DNA of 64,000 bases from Gliomastix tumulicola (lineage: Eukaryota > Ascomycota > Sordariomycetes > Hypocreales > Bionectriaceae): contig BCHX01000004.1 in assembly GCA_001599755.1 (NCBI GenBank), positions 3,906,001-3,970,000 of the forward strand. The letters run 5' to 3'. The translations under genes were made by a program, and so were the position numbers. The notes under the pieces are model-generated. The model was not told where the DNA came from. It saw only the letters and a program-made list of their open reading frames with translations, and did not search any database. Numbering within the stretch: position 1 is the first letter of the stretch; the number at the start of each line of letters is the position of its first letter. Shown piece after piece: positions 11,447 through 20,272 of the stretch.

Positions 11447-12135
11447 GAGGCTTTTCCGAGTGTGGATAGCGCTGCGCATCAAATCCTGGGAGCTTCGGAA
11501 CTGGCCCCTCCCAATTGCTGTATAAAACTCCGCGAAGCTTCTGCAGCATGGCCTGGCCACACTCTTTAGCCTGCTGGCGATGTGATTCTGATGCCATAAC
11601 GATATTCGCAAATATAACGTCGTGGTTCTGTTCGTGGTCGTGGTCGTGGTTCTAGTCGTGGTCCTGCCAAAGACAAGGAAGTGTGGTATGGGAATATTCA
11701 TATACTAGTAGTTCTGATCTATCGTTGCAAGCCTCTGAGAGAGTCGCGGTGGCATCAAACGCGTGACGCCAAAACAGAGGAGGAAAAGCGGCGGTATGTG
11801 GAGACGACTACCTAGTATGTCAGGCTGAAAATGATATAGACAGCGGCTGTTTATATGTATTTACGACGATGACGGTTAGGACAGTAGTTTCAGTGCCCTG
11901 CTTGATAAACGCTGCAACTTCGAACAGCCACGTTCAGGGAAGAGCAAAGGAGAAAGCAGATACCCATATAAGGAACAGGGTGTGTTCCAACAACGTCTCA
12001 TTTACTATGAGTGCTGCTATTACTGATCGTTCATTTCCCCCTCATTCGCCTTGTCCGCCTTGTCAAGAGGTACAACCCAGGTCGGCTTTCGCTTCTCGTA
12101 CTCCCCTTGCAGTTGAATTTTTTGTTTCCGTTTCT

Positions 12136-12176
12136 GCTGGTGCTGGTGCTGGTGCTTCTGCTTCTCCTGCTGTAAT
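12136..12176. repeat. Imperfect CTG/GTG repeat
   Basis: A run of GCTGGT hexamer-like units degenerating into CTTCTGCTTCTCCTGCTG. Confidence 0.6.
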
Positions 12177-12477
12177 TGCCGGCGAGAAGCTGTTTATGGT
12201 GGAAAGAAGACAGCAGGGCCGCCGTATGAGTTTCCGTTTGGGTCCAAGACACAAGTGCACGACTCATGGTGGTGAGGACCGGCGCAACTGCTGGTTATGG
12301 ACTACCTTGCCCTAGTCCTTGTTCTTGTCGTCGCACAACTGGATTAGTGTCTCTGTCAGTGCAACACCTTAAAGAGCCAAGCTTGAGCGGCAGGTCAGCC
12401 ACTCACAATTGGTTGGACAGCTTCTGGCCATATGGCCAATGTCATGACAGAACTAGATACGGCGGTTCGATCAGCTG

Positions 12478-12572
12478 GTACCGGTGCTGGTGCTATTGCT
12501 GGTGGTGTTGTTGTTATTGTCGTTGATGGTGCTGCTGTTGCTGCTGCTGCTGTTGCTGCCGCTGCTGTTGCG
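12478..12572. repeat. Imperfect (GYT)n triplet repeat
   Basis: About 95 bases built almost only of GGT, GTT, GCT and ATT triplets in one phase. It is a decayed trinucleotide array. Confidence 0.65.
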
Positions 12573-12655
12573 AGCCACTGGAAAAGCCACACCAGGGTCT
12601 TCAGCACCGAGCCCATCAACTGGGCCCAGCCACTGAAGGCCCCGACCACCTAGTA

Positions 12656-12720
12656 CTGGTGGTGGTGGTGGCGGTGGTAGCGGTGCTGTATCTGCTGTTG
12701 TTGCTGTGGCTGTTGCTAAA
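12656..12720. repeat. Imperfect (GGT)n/(GCT)n triplet repeat
   Basis: It starts as near-perfect GGT copies and decays into GTTGCTGTGGCTGTTGC-like triplets. Confidence 0.65.
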
Positions 12721-12779
12721 AATATTGTCGGTAGCACTGCTGCTGATAACGATAGAGGTGATAACAATGGTAAATATAA

Positions 12780-12885
12780 TAGATAATGATGAATATGGCG
12801 GTAATAATGGTAGTAATGGTAATGATAGTAATGATGATAATGATGGTGTTGATGATGATGATGATGATAGGTAATGATGGTAATT
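12780..12885. repeat. Imperfect (GAT/AAT/GGT)n triplet repeat ending in (GAT)6-7
   Basis: Triplets of the form RRT over about 100 bases, with the cleanest GAT copies at about 12850-12871. Confidence 0.65.
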
Positions 12886-13914
12886 GTCAAGCAGAAGAGC
12901 AGAAAGATAAACACTTCCCAGCGCAATGCACCTTCCAGCCTAATAGATACTACCTACCTTATACTCAAGTAGGTAATATGTACCAGTGTCTGACCTTCCG
13001 TACAAATTGACAATAAACTGGAAGTGCGTTGCCATGGGAGATAAACGACGTCATATTCCCAGCCCACGATCAGCCTTACGATGCCCTCCTTCCTCAGAAT
13101 AATCTCTATGCTTATGCTCTCAGTGCTCTCTCTCCGTGTATGGCTTCTCAGTGCCTGGAGCACCAAGAGTATATATACTGTCTGGGGGTATCTATAGAAT
13201 AGATGAATCGTTCTGGATTTGCATATCTGCGAGACCAGTGGCAACACTGGCCCTCCGGCTCTTTGTGCTTGTCTGCATACCGAACAAGGTCATGGCCACG
13301 CTGAGCACTAAGCTAGACGAGGGACGCTGTTAAACGGGTGTTTGAAGAATCTAGCACAACGGGTGTAGGCTCTTGAACAGCAGCAGAGTCAGTCGCCTCG
13401 ACTCTATTGGTGACATTCATGCCAAGTATTTGTGACGTCTTCATTAATAGAAGAAGGAGGAAATGTATTAGGTGTTCGTCTGGAGTTGTCGGGGTGTGTC
13501 CCTCAATTCGACCAAGTGTCCGGCTACGGCTCGCCGCAACAAGTGATATCAATGGCGCGATTGCCAACAGGACATCGCCTCCAACTCACTTTATACTCAG
13601 ATTCTCACCCGAACAATAGCGGACTCTGCCGGCAGGCACGTAATGTGACTCGATTGGGTGCCGAACAAGAACCCCCCATTGCAGCCCTAATAAAGGTTTA
13701 CAATAAAAAGAATAACTTACAGTTGATATTAATAGCCGAGTATGGTTGGGGCTTAGGGAGGCGTTTTCCTGCCACACTTCATTACTGTAGTTACAGTTAG
13801 AGCAGCGAGTACAAATCTCACAGTATCACCTCCTTCACATTCACTATAGTTCTGGAAAGTTCTTCTTAGACCAAGCTATATCAATTCTTCTCTCTCCACA
13901 ATCAGTACCTCACA

Positions 13915-15075
13915 ATGGCCCCTGACGACAAGACTGAAGAAGTGAAAGTTCCGCTCGAGTTCCTAGCCTATGACCGCGCACCTCTGCCTCGCCACGAGAT
14001 CCTATGGATGCTACGCTATATAAGAGAGGAGGCGCACTTGCGCCAGCTGATGCAGCAGTTATACGGCAGACAAAGATGCGTAGGGCCTACAGCATCAGGC
14101 TCCTTCTGCCCGGATATCATGACGGAGAGCATCGACCAGCTCCGTCCAATGAATATCGGGCACGCCGATGATTGCTGTAACAAGACGGCTCCCTTCTACT
14201 GCTTTCACGTGGAACGTCCGGATCATATACTGAGCTGGCTGCATAGGAGATGGACGGTCCCCTGGCGAAGCCATATTGAATGGGGCCAGTTCATCGCCAA
14301 GATCATCACAGTACGAAACACCGGGTCGTCGGGGGTCGTCCTCGAGGACGAGCAGCAGATGGAGCCGAGTCTGGCGATCGACAGGATCATTCACCTCCAT
14401 GCGCTCGTCTGCCAGCGGAGCGAGACGGTACGTCGGAAAGTAGCGGAGGAAGAGCCCGAGGAGCGCGAGCCCAAGTCGCCGTTCGAGAAATGGGGCCTCG
14501 CGGAGAACGACAACCCACGGGATCTACAGCAGGACCAGGCCTTCTTCCTGCTCCGGCCCCTTTTCCGAGCCGTCGCCGTCCTGATCCATGGCCGCGGCGA
14601 GTACACAAGTGCAAAAGTCCTCGACCACGGGGTCTATGTTATCCGCACAGGCGTCACGGAGGGCCTCAGCGCCCCGATTCCCCTCGAGGACCTCATCGAC
14701 GCCGTCCCCCCGGCTCAATTCGACACGGACTTGTTCTGGACCAAGGACTGGGATCTCAAGGCCGTCAAGACGACGCTCCCCGTGGCTTATCGGTTCCTAG
14801 ACAAGCTCCAGCAGCGCGAAGACGCCGCTCTTGGCCAGCAGCCTGATCCTGTCGAGTCTACGAAGAACTCCAGAGCCGGCTATCTCATGTCGCCGGAGGG
14901 GCTGAGGAAATGGGCTCGCGGGTTTGGCTGGGAGGATGAATGGGACCTGCCGTCCGGTCCGAGTGCGGAATGGGTCCCTGACGGCATGACTGTCTCCTGG
15001 GCTCCCTATATCTCCGTGCCCGGCTCCAGTCCCAAAGACAAATCGTCAGCAGTTGAAGCCAGGGCAGCAGATTAG
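13915..15075 (+). CDS. Hypothetical protein, 386 aa, single exon
   Basis: I do not recognise a family. The intact ATG-to-stop frame has no introns and strongly C/G-ending codons in its second half, which supports real coding. There is no signal peptide or membrane span. The protein begins with an acidic-basic leader (MAPDDKTEEVKVPLEFLAYD). It has a Cys/His-containing section (CVGPTASGSFCPD, then HADDCCNKTAPFYCFHVERPDH) at about residues 61-105, and an acidic stretch AEEEPEEREPKSPFEKWGL near 180. A Trp-rich C-terminal half follows (LFWTKDWDLKAV, LRKWARGFGWEDEWDLP, VSWAPYISVPGS). The clustered Cys and His could bind a metal, but the spacing matches no motif I know. The flanks are a repeat-rich region and the Scj1 gene, so context does not help. 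Confidence 0.75.
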   Translation: MAPDDKTEEVKVPLEFLAYDRAPLPRHEILWMLRYIREEAHLRQLMQQLYGRQRCVGPTASGSFCPDIMTESIDQLRPMNIGHADDCCNKTAPFYCFHVERPDHILSWLHRRWTVPWRSHIEWGQFIAKIITVRNTGSSGVVLEDEQQMEPSLAIDRIIHLHALVCQRSETVRRKVAEEEPEEREPKSPFEKWGLAENDNPRDLQQDQAFFLLRPLFRAVAVLIHGRGEYTSAKVLDHGVYVIRTGVTEGLSAPIPLEDLIDAVPPAQFDTDLFWTKDWDLKAVKTTLPVAYRFLDKLQQREDAALGQQPDPVESTKNSRAGYLMSPEGLRKWARGFGWEDEWDLPSGPSAEWVPDGMTVSWAPYISVPGSSPKDKSSAVEARAAD

Positions 15076-15682
15076 ACCAACGCTCACATCAATCCCAAAG
15101 CGCGGAGTCACATGCTGTGATTAGGTTCTTTCAAGCGTCGCTTTGTCACGTAGAAAATCAAGATTTTCCGGGGGAAAAAATGACAGGGTCATATTGAGCC
15201 ATTTGGACAATCTATACGATAGGAACTGACTTGAAATTGACGGCTTGGTGGTTCTAGTGCCCCGAAGTCTCAAGTCGTAGGATCATGATAAGATAATTTA
15301 GGCGCAAATTGATAACATCCAGAGGGTCCCGCACTAAGGCTCGCGTAAGCAGCCAATGAGAGAGCTTTCTGATAAGCGGCTACTTATCAACCAGGAACTA
15401 CCTTGGCTTTGTATCACGACAGCTAATGAACACGTACTTTATTTCGACCTGGTCTTAGAATTCAATGTTTCCCGCCCGAACCCTCTTCCTCTCTCCCGCA
15501 CTCCCTGCATAGTCTTAGGACTATAGGCCTTGAACCAGATCGAATGTCTCAGTCTTATTAAGCAATCGTGCACTCGCCTCTCGCCTGGCCTTGTGTCCTA
15601 CCTCTCCTTCCCCAGCCATCATCCTGTCGGTCGTTGTCACACCTGCTCCTCTGTCCTCGACGAAGCTCCCTCCCAGCCCAAG
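15076..15682. other. Intergenic: J-protein promoter region
   Basis: No gene. It contains a CCAAT box at 15353-15357 and a CT-rich leader (about 15480-15680), both common in fungal promoters, upstream of the ER J-protein. Confidence 0.45.
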
Positions 15683-17101
15683 ATGTGGCTCAATCGAGCG
15701 ACGCTGGCCGTCCTGCTGCTGGCTTTCTTCGAGCTAGCCCTCTGCGCCGAAGATTACTACAATGTCAGTGCGGTATTCTTTCTCGCTTTGGTCAGCCAGC
15801 AGCACAGCAGCCGCCCAGAATACTGATTTCGGTCTAGATCCTCGGCGTGGACAAGCGCGCCTCAGATAAGGAACTGAAGTCTGCGTACCGGAGACTGTCC
15901 AAGAGATTCCACCCCGACAAGAACCCGTCAGTCCGACCCCATTGAAGAGCACACACGCCTTACGACACCCCCCCGAACTGCCTACGGTTGAACTAACAGA
16001 TCATCCCCACGCTGCAGCGGCGATGAGACGGCACACGAGAAGTTCGTCGAGGTCTCGGAGGCCTACGAAGTCCTCAGCGACACCGAGATGCGCCAGATCT
16101 ACGACCGCTACGGCCACGACGGCGTCGAGTCGCACCGCAACGGCCGGGGCGGCGGCCACCACGACCCGATGGACCTCTTCAGCCGCTTCTTCGGCGGCGG
16201 CGGCGGCGGCAGCCACCACCACCACCATCAGCAGCAGCAGCGCGGCCCGCACCAGGAGTACAAGATCGAGATCTCCCTGCGCGACTACTACAACGGCGCC
16301 GACACCAAGTTCGAGTGGGCGAAGCAGCACATCTGCGACCACTGCGACGGCACGGGGAGCGCCGACGGGCACGTGGACACCTGCTCGACGTGCGGCGGGC
16401 ACGGCGTGCGGCTGATCAAGCAGCAGCTCGCGCCGGGCATGTTCCAGCAGATGCAGCGCGCGTGCGACGCGTGCGGCGGCCGGGGCAAGACCATCAAGAA
16501 CAGGTGTCCGCACTGTCAGGGGCAGAGGGTGTATCGCAAAAACACGCCGGTGAACCTGAAGATTGGGCGGGGCATGACGCCCGGTACGCCGGTCGTGTAC
16601 AGCCACGAGGGCGACGACAGTCCGGATTGGATCTCGGGGGATCTCATTATCCACCTGGCCGAGAAGGATCCCTCCAAGGTCGAGAACCCGGACGGTCTGG
16701 ACGGTGTCTTCTTCCGCCGCAAGGACGACGATCTATACTGGACTGAGGTCCTGTCTCTGAGGGAGGCCTGGATGGGCGGCTGGACGCGCAACCTGACGCA
16801 CCTCGACTCCCACATCGTCGGACTCGGTCGCTCTCGCGGCCAGGTCATCCAGCCGGGCCAGGTCGAGACCATCGCCGGCGAGGGAATGCCCAAGTGGGAC
16901 GAGGACGGAGATAGCGTCTACCACAAGCACGAGTTTGGCAACCTCTACGTAACGTACGAGGTGGTCTTCCCGGACGAGATGGAGTCAGGCATGGAGAAGG
17001 ACTTCTGGTCGCTCTGGGAGAAGTGGAGGGCGAAGAAGGGGGTAGACCTGCACAAGGACAGCGGCCGACCCGACCAGCCCCCTGTGCGAGACGAGCTATG
17101 A
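15683..17101 (+). CDS. SCJ1: ER-lumenal type I J-protein (Scj1 homolog), 417 aa, ends RDEL
   Basis: Co-chaperone that stimulates the ER Hsp70 (Kar2/BiP) during folding and ER-associated degradation. Exons: 15683-15763, 15838-15926, 16018-17101. The signal peptide MWLNRATLAVLLLAFFELALC is followed directly by the J domain (about 24-90) with H52-P53-D54 in the KRFHPDKNP loop. Next come a Gly-rich segment with a His5Gln4 run (about 122-131), a four-repeat zinc finger (CDHCDGTG, CSTCGGHG, CDACGGRG, CPHCQGQR; about 163-227), and the substrate-binding C-terminal domains (WISGDLIIHL, VVFPDEM). The last four residues, RDEL, look like an ER-retrieval signal. The zinc finger separates it from the Erdj3/DNAJB11 type. 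The conserved YYNILGVDK-type start of the J domain spans intron 1. Confidence 0.92.
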
Positions 17102-17847
17102 AGTTGACGGGGCATGACGGGAGGTTAGTACGAGGCTCTGGATGAGATGACGGGAACAGTAAAAAGGGCATATGCTTGGACACGGGCGGACGTTGTATGC
17201 CGACATATAGGTAGCGTTATGGAGTTTTCAATGATAGAAGACGGTTCTTTTTTGGCGGATCCCGGATGCAGCGTGTGCGTCGTGTTTCTTTCTCGACTGA
17301 AAAAGGGGGAGGCTTTCAGACTCGGTGGCGCGCGCAGGTGAGTCACTATTCGGGGATTCGCTGGGATGCGAATCAATCAATCTGAGGATACCAAGACTGA
17401 TCAACTGACTCTTCGTATCGCCTCCAACAGGCTATCGCCAGTCGACAACCTCCGCCAAGACCGCGTTTTGCACTACCGGGTTGTATCGCGAGAAACCTGC
17501 TCTATCTTGCTCTCAGTAGCGCATGCGCGCGAGGGCGCCCACTCTTTTGGCATGACAATTATGCATAAAAGTATTGGACGGGCTGGGTGGCAGGTTCCCA
17601 TCTGTTCTAGATCCTGGATGGGCGGTTCCTGGAAGCCGATAAGGTATGTGATGGTATTCTGCTCACTGGGACCAAGCTCTCGGGAGGGCATGCATGGGGG
17701 GGGGCTGAATATGATATATACTCTCGACTGCATCCATCCGGGCAGTCCTTTTACGACCTTTTTGTTCCTGCAAAAGCCTCTTCTCTATCCTGACGGTCTA
17801 GTTTGAGGAGCATCGTGGCATCCTCAGCTTCTCTCTTCCGCCCCAAT
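17102..17847. other. Intergenic: between Scj1 and the ferric-reductase-like gene
   Basis: No supported gene. It contains the J-protein 3' flank and the promoter of the next plus-strand gene, with a G-run near 17697-17704 and an AT-rich TATA-like site at 17715. Confidence 0.45.
17715..17720 (+). promoter_or_regulatory. TATA-like box of the ferric-reductase-like gene
   Basis: TATATA lies 128-133 bases upstream of the chosen start codon. Confidence 0.35.
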
Positions 17848-20158
17848 ATGAGGTCTCAACTCAGCCTGGCCGCCCTGGCCCTCCTCGGGACATCAGGCGT
17901 CACTACTGCCCAGTCCTCCGGCCGGCCGGGCCACGGCCTCATCGGCTTCGGCATCACCATGTACAAGCCCGGCTGCGCCTTCGCCTGCCGCGCCACGCTC
18001 CCGCGGTCCTCGATCCCCTGCGACGTCCACCTCGACGGCCACCACAGCAGCAGCGTCTCGGCCGAGTGTCTGGCCGAGAGCGAGGCGTACCTCGAGTCTG
18101 CGGCGTGGTGCATCTCGATCAAGTGCGGTCCCGAGGGCGAGGATGTGCCGGTGTCCAAGCTGGAGAGGTGGTGGGAGGAGGATCTGGTGGGGAGGGAGCT
18201 GGATCAGCCGGCGCCGAAGTGGTCGTATCAGGAGTCGTTGGCTCGGGTGGCCGAGGATCCTCCGACAGATACGCTCGAGGAGGAGGGCGTGTTTAACAGG
18301 ACGGTGTTGGTCGACGAGGAGGAGTATATCGCGAACTGGAACGGGAACACGGCCTTTGAAGAGGTCGAGGTCAACCACGAGACATACGGGTAAGACGCGC
18401 CCCCCCCCCCCTTTTTCTTCAGCAGGCAGTGAAGCGTGAAGCGACCATAACTAACAGATGAACAGCATCGTCCTCCTCGTCACCGGCGCTGCCATCCCAC
18501 TCGCCCTGTCCCTCCTCCGCTTCGTCCCCTTCCCGGCCAGCCTCGTCAGCACAGTCCACGCCTACCTCATCGACCCCCCTCTCCTCGGCACGCGCCACTC
18601 CATCCCCGTCCTCGGCCTCGCCATCACGCCGACGCGAGGCCAGGCCCTCTTCATCCTCTACCTCGTCGCCGTCAACGTCGTCCTCAGCGCCGTCGGCATC
18701 CGCTCCCGCCAGCCGCACTCGTGGTATCCCAGCGGCGTCACCGAGGAGGTCATCAACTACGTCGCCAACCGCGCCGGCGTCCTCAGCTTCGCGAACCTGC
18801 CGCTGCTCATCCTCTACTCGGGCCGGAACAACGTGCTGCTCTGGCTGACCAGCTGGTCGCACGCCACGTTCCTGCTACTGCACCGCTGGGTCGCGGTGCT
18901 GTGCGTGATCCAGGCGTGTCTGCACTCGGTGCTCTGGCTGCACCTCCACGTTGCCTTCTACCACGACCACGACGAGGTGGCTGCCATCCCGTACTGGTAC
19001 TGGGGCATCATCGCCACGTTGACGCTGTCGCTCATGCTCCCGCTCTCGGTCCTGCCGCTGCGTCAGCGGATGTACGAGTTCTTCCACGCGGCGCACATCG
19101 TGCTGGCCGTGCTCACCATCGTCGGCTGCTGGTATCACATCATCTACCGGTACAAGCGGCAGTGGGGGTACGAGACCTGGGTGCTCGTGGCCGTGGCCGT
19201 CTGGGCGTTTGAGTGGGTGCTCCGGGCGGCGAGAGTGGCTCGCAACGGCGTGAAGAGGGCGTACATCACCCGCGTTGACGATGATTATCTGCGGATCGAT
19301 GTGCCTGGTGTCGAGTGTCGCGGACATGCGTACTTCTACTTCCCTACCGTCTCGTGGCGCGTCTGGGAGAGTCACCCCTTCTCGATCGCCGGGTCCATCA
19401 CTACTCCGGCTAGAGCTGTCGTTAATAATGACCACCCGTCTCCCAGCCCAGAGGATGCAAAGGGTGCTGAGGCGGGGACCAAGACGGCCGTTGCTGCATC
19501 GTCATCGTCCGGCTCTGCGGATGTGAGCATTGTGCCAAATGCCTCTGCCGGTATCACGCTCTTCGTCCGTGTCCACGGCGGCATCACCTCCCACCTCGCC
19601 TCCCGCGCCGGGTTCGCGGGTGGCATCCCCGTCCTCATCGAGTCCTCGTACGGCGGCGAGTCCAAGCTGTATCCCGGCGGCGGCCACGCATCATCATCAT
19701 CATCATCATCCCCTTCGGCTGAGTATCCCAATCTCGTCGTCGTCGCGGGCGGCGTGGGCATCACGGCCGTGCTCCCTGTCATCAGCGAGGCACAGTCTCT
19801 GTACAAGCCGCTCGGGACGACCAAGCTCTACTGGGGCGTCCGCGAGCAGGCCAAGGGTCTCGTGCGCTCCGTCCAGCATATTCTGGCTGATGGTGATGAT
19901 GATGATAGGGGGCCATCGACGATGGCAGCTGGGATCGGAGAGCGTGCTCGATGGGGCGATGTCGATGTGCAGATCTCGGTCGGAGAGCGCTTCGATCTCC
20001 GGTCTGTCATCGAGGCTGACGTCTCGGCTTTCAATGGTGGCACGACGGTGGTTGTGTGCGGACCGGCTGGCATGGCTGATGAGGTACGAACAGTCGTTGC
20101 CGGCTTGGGGAGACACGGGGCTACAGTGCGCTTGGTTGAGGAGAGCTTCGCATGGTAG
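17848..20158 (+). CDS. Ferric-reductase-like transmembrane flavocytochrome (FRE family), 744 aa
   Basis: Probable plasma-membrane enzyme passing electrons from NADPH through FAD and two hemes to ferric or cupric ions outside the cell. Exons: 17848-18389 and 18466-20158. The intron ends with two nearby AGs; only the second (18464-18465) keeps frame, giving HETYG-IVLLVTG. A signal peptide (MRSQLSLAALALLGTSGVTTA) is followed by a Cys-containing outer domain with several paired Cys (about 22-110). The ferric-reductase membrane domain carries heme-ligand-type His in LLLHRW, ACLHSVLWLHLH and FFHAAHIV/CWYHI. Cytosolic motifs are HPFSIAG (FAD), VVVAGGVGITAVLPV (NAD ribose) and VVVCGPAGM. A Ser/Asp-rich insert lies between the flavin motif and the NAD motif. 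An in-frame ATG at 17803 is a possible alternative start but weakens the signal peptide. Metal specificity cannot be read from sequence. Confidence 0.88.
19688..19711. repeat. CAT/ATC triplet run inside the ferric-reductase-like CDS
   Basis: A pure TCA/ATC run encodes a Ser8-type tract in the loop just before the NAD-binding motif. It is likely length-variable. Confidence 0.6.
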
Positions 20159-20272
20159 GAGAGATGTGATTTAGTAGTGGATGACTTATTGCACCTATAC
20201 CCAGATGGAGACGTTATATTACCACCAGCTTCCACATCATTGATTATTGAACCGTTACATCCCATATTATTA

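Larger units (their letters stand above)
10701..11597 (-). pseudogene. Hypothetical protein frame interrupted by one in-frame TAG
   Basis: The ATG at 11597 opens a 162-codon frame that stops at TAG (11111-11109). The same frame then continues for 135 more codons to a stop at 10701. The two halves read like one soluble protein. The first has an Asp run (residues about 50-57, encoded by a GTC/GAC repeat), DRCIWYYKAVQDQGHPVAGY and MAWKDIMTASCVEVMAKSK. The second has NIENELTRSILRHIDRSM, DDDFLALLGTDNGRGIASML and ITGVIVYPDEKISPAICWVL, then a Lys/Arg/Gly repeat tail. I see no canonical intron that removes the stop. It could be a nonsense-mutated gene, programmed readthrough, two separate frames, or a sequencing error. 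No family recognised. Confidence 0.5.
11598..13914. other. Long low-complexity intergenic region
   Basis: About 2.3 kb without a supported gene. From about 12130 to 12880 it is dominated by imperfect triplet repeats (listed separately), which create many short Ser/Ala/Val or Asp/Asn reading frames in all frames. The final 150 bases before 13915 are CT-rich and AT-rich, consistent with the promoter and leader of the plus-strand gene that follows. Confidence 0.5.
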
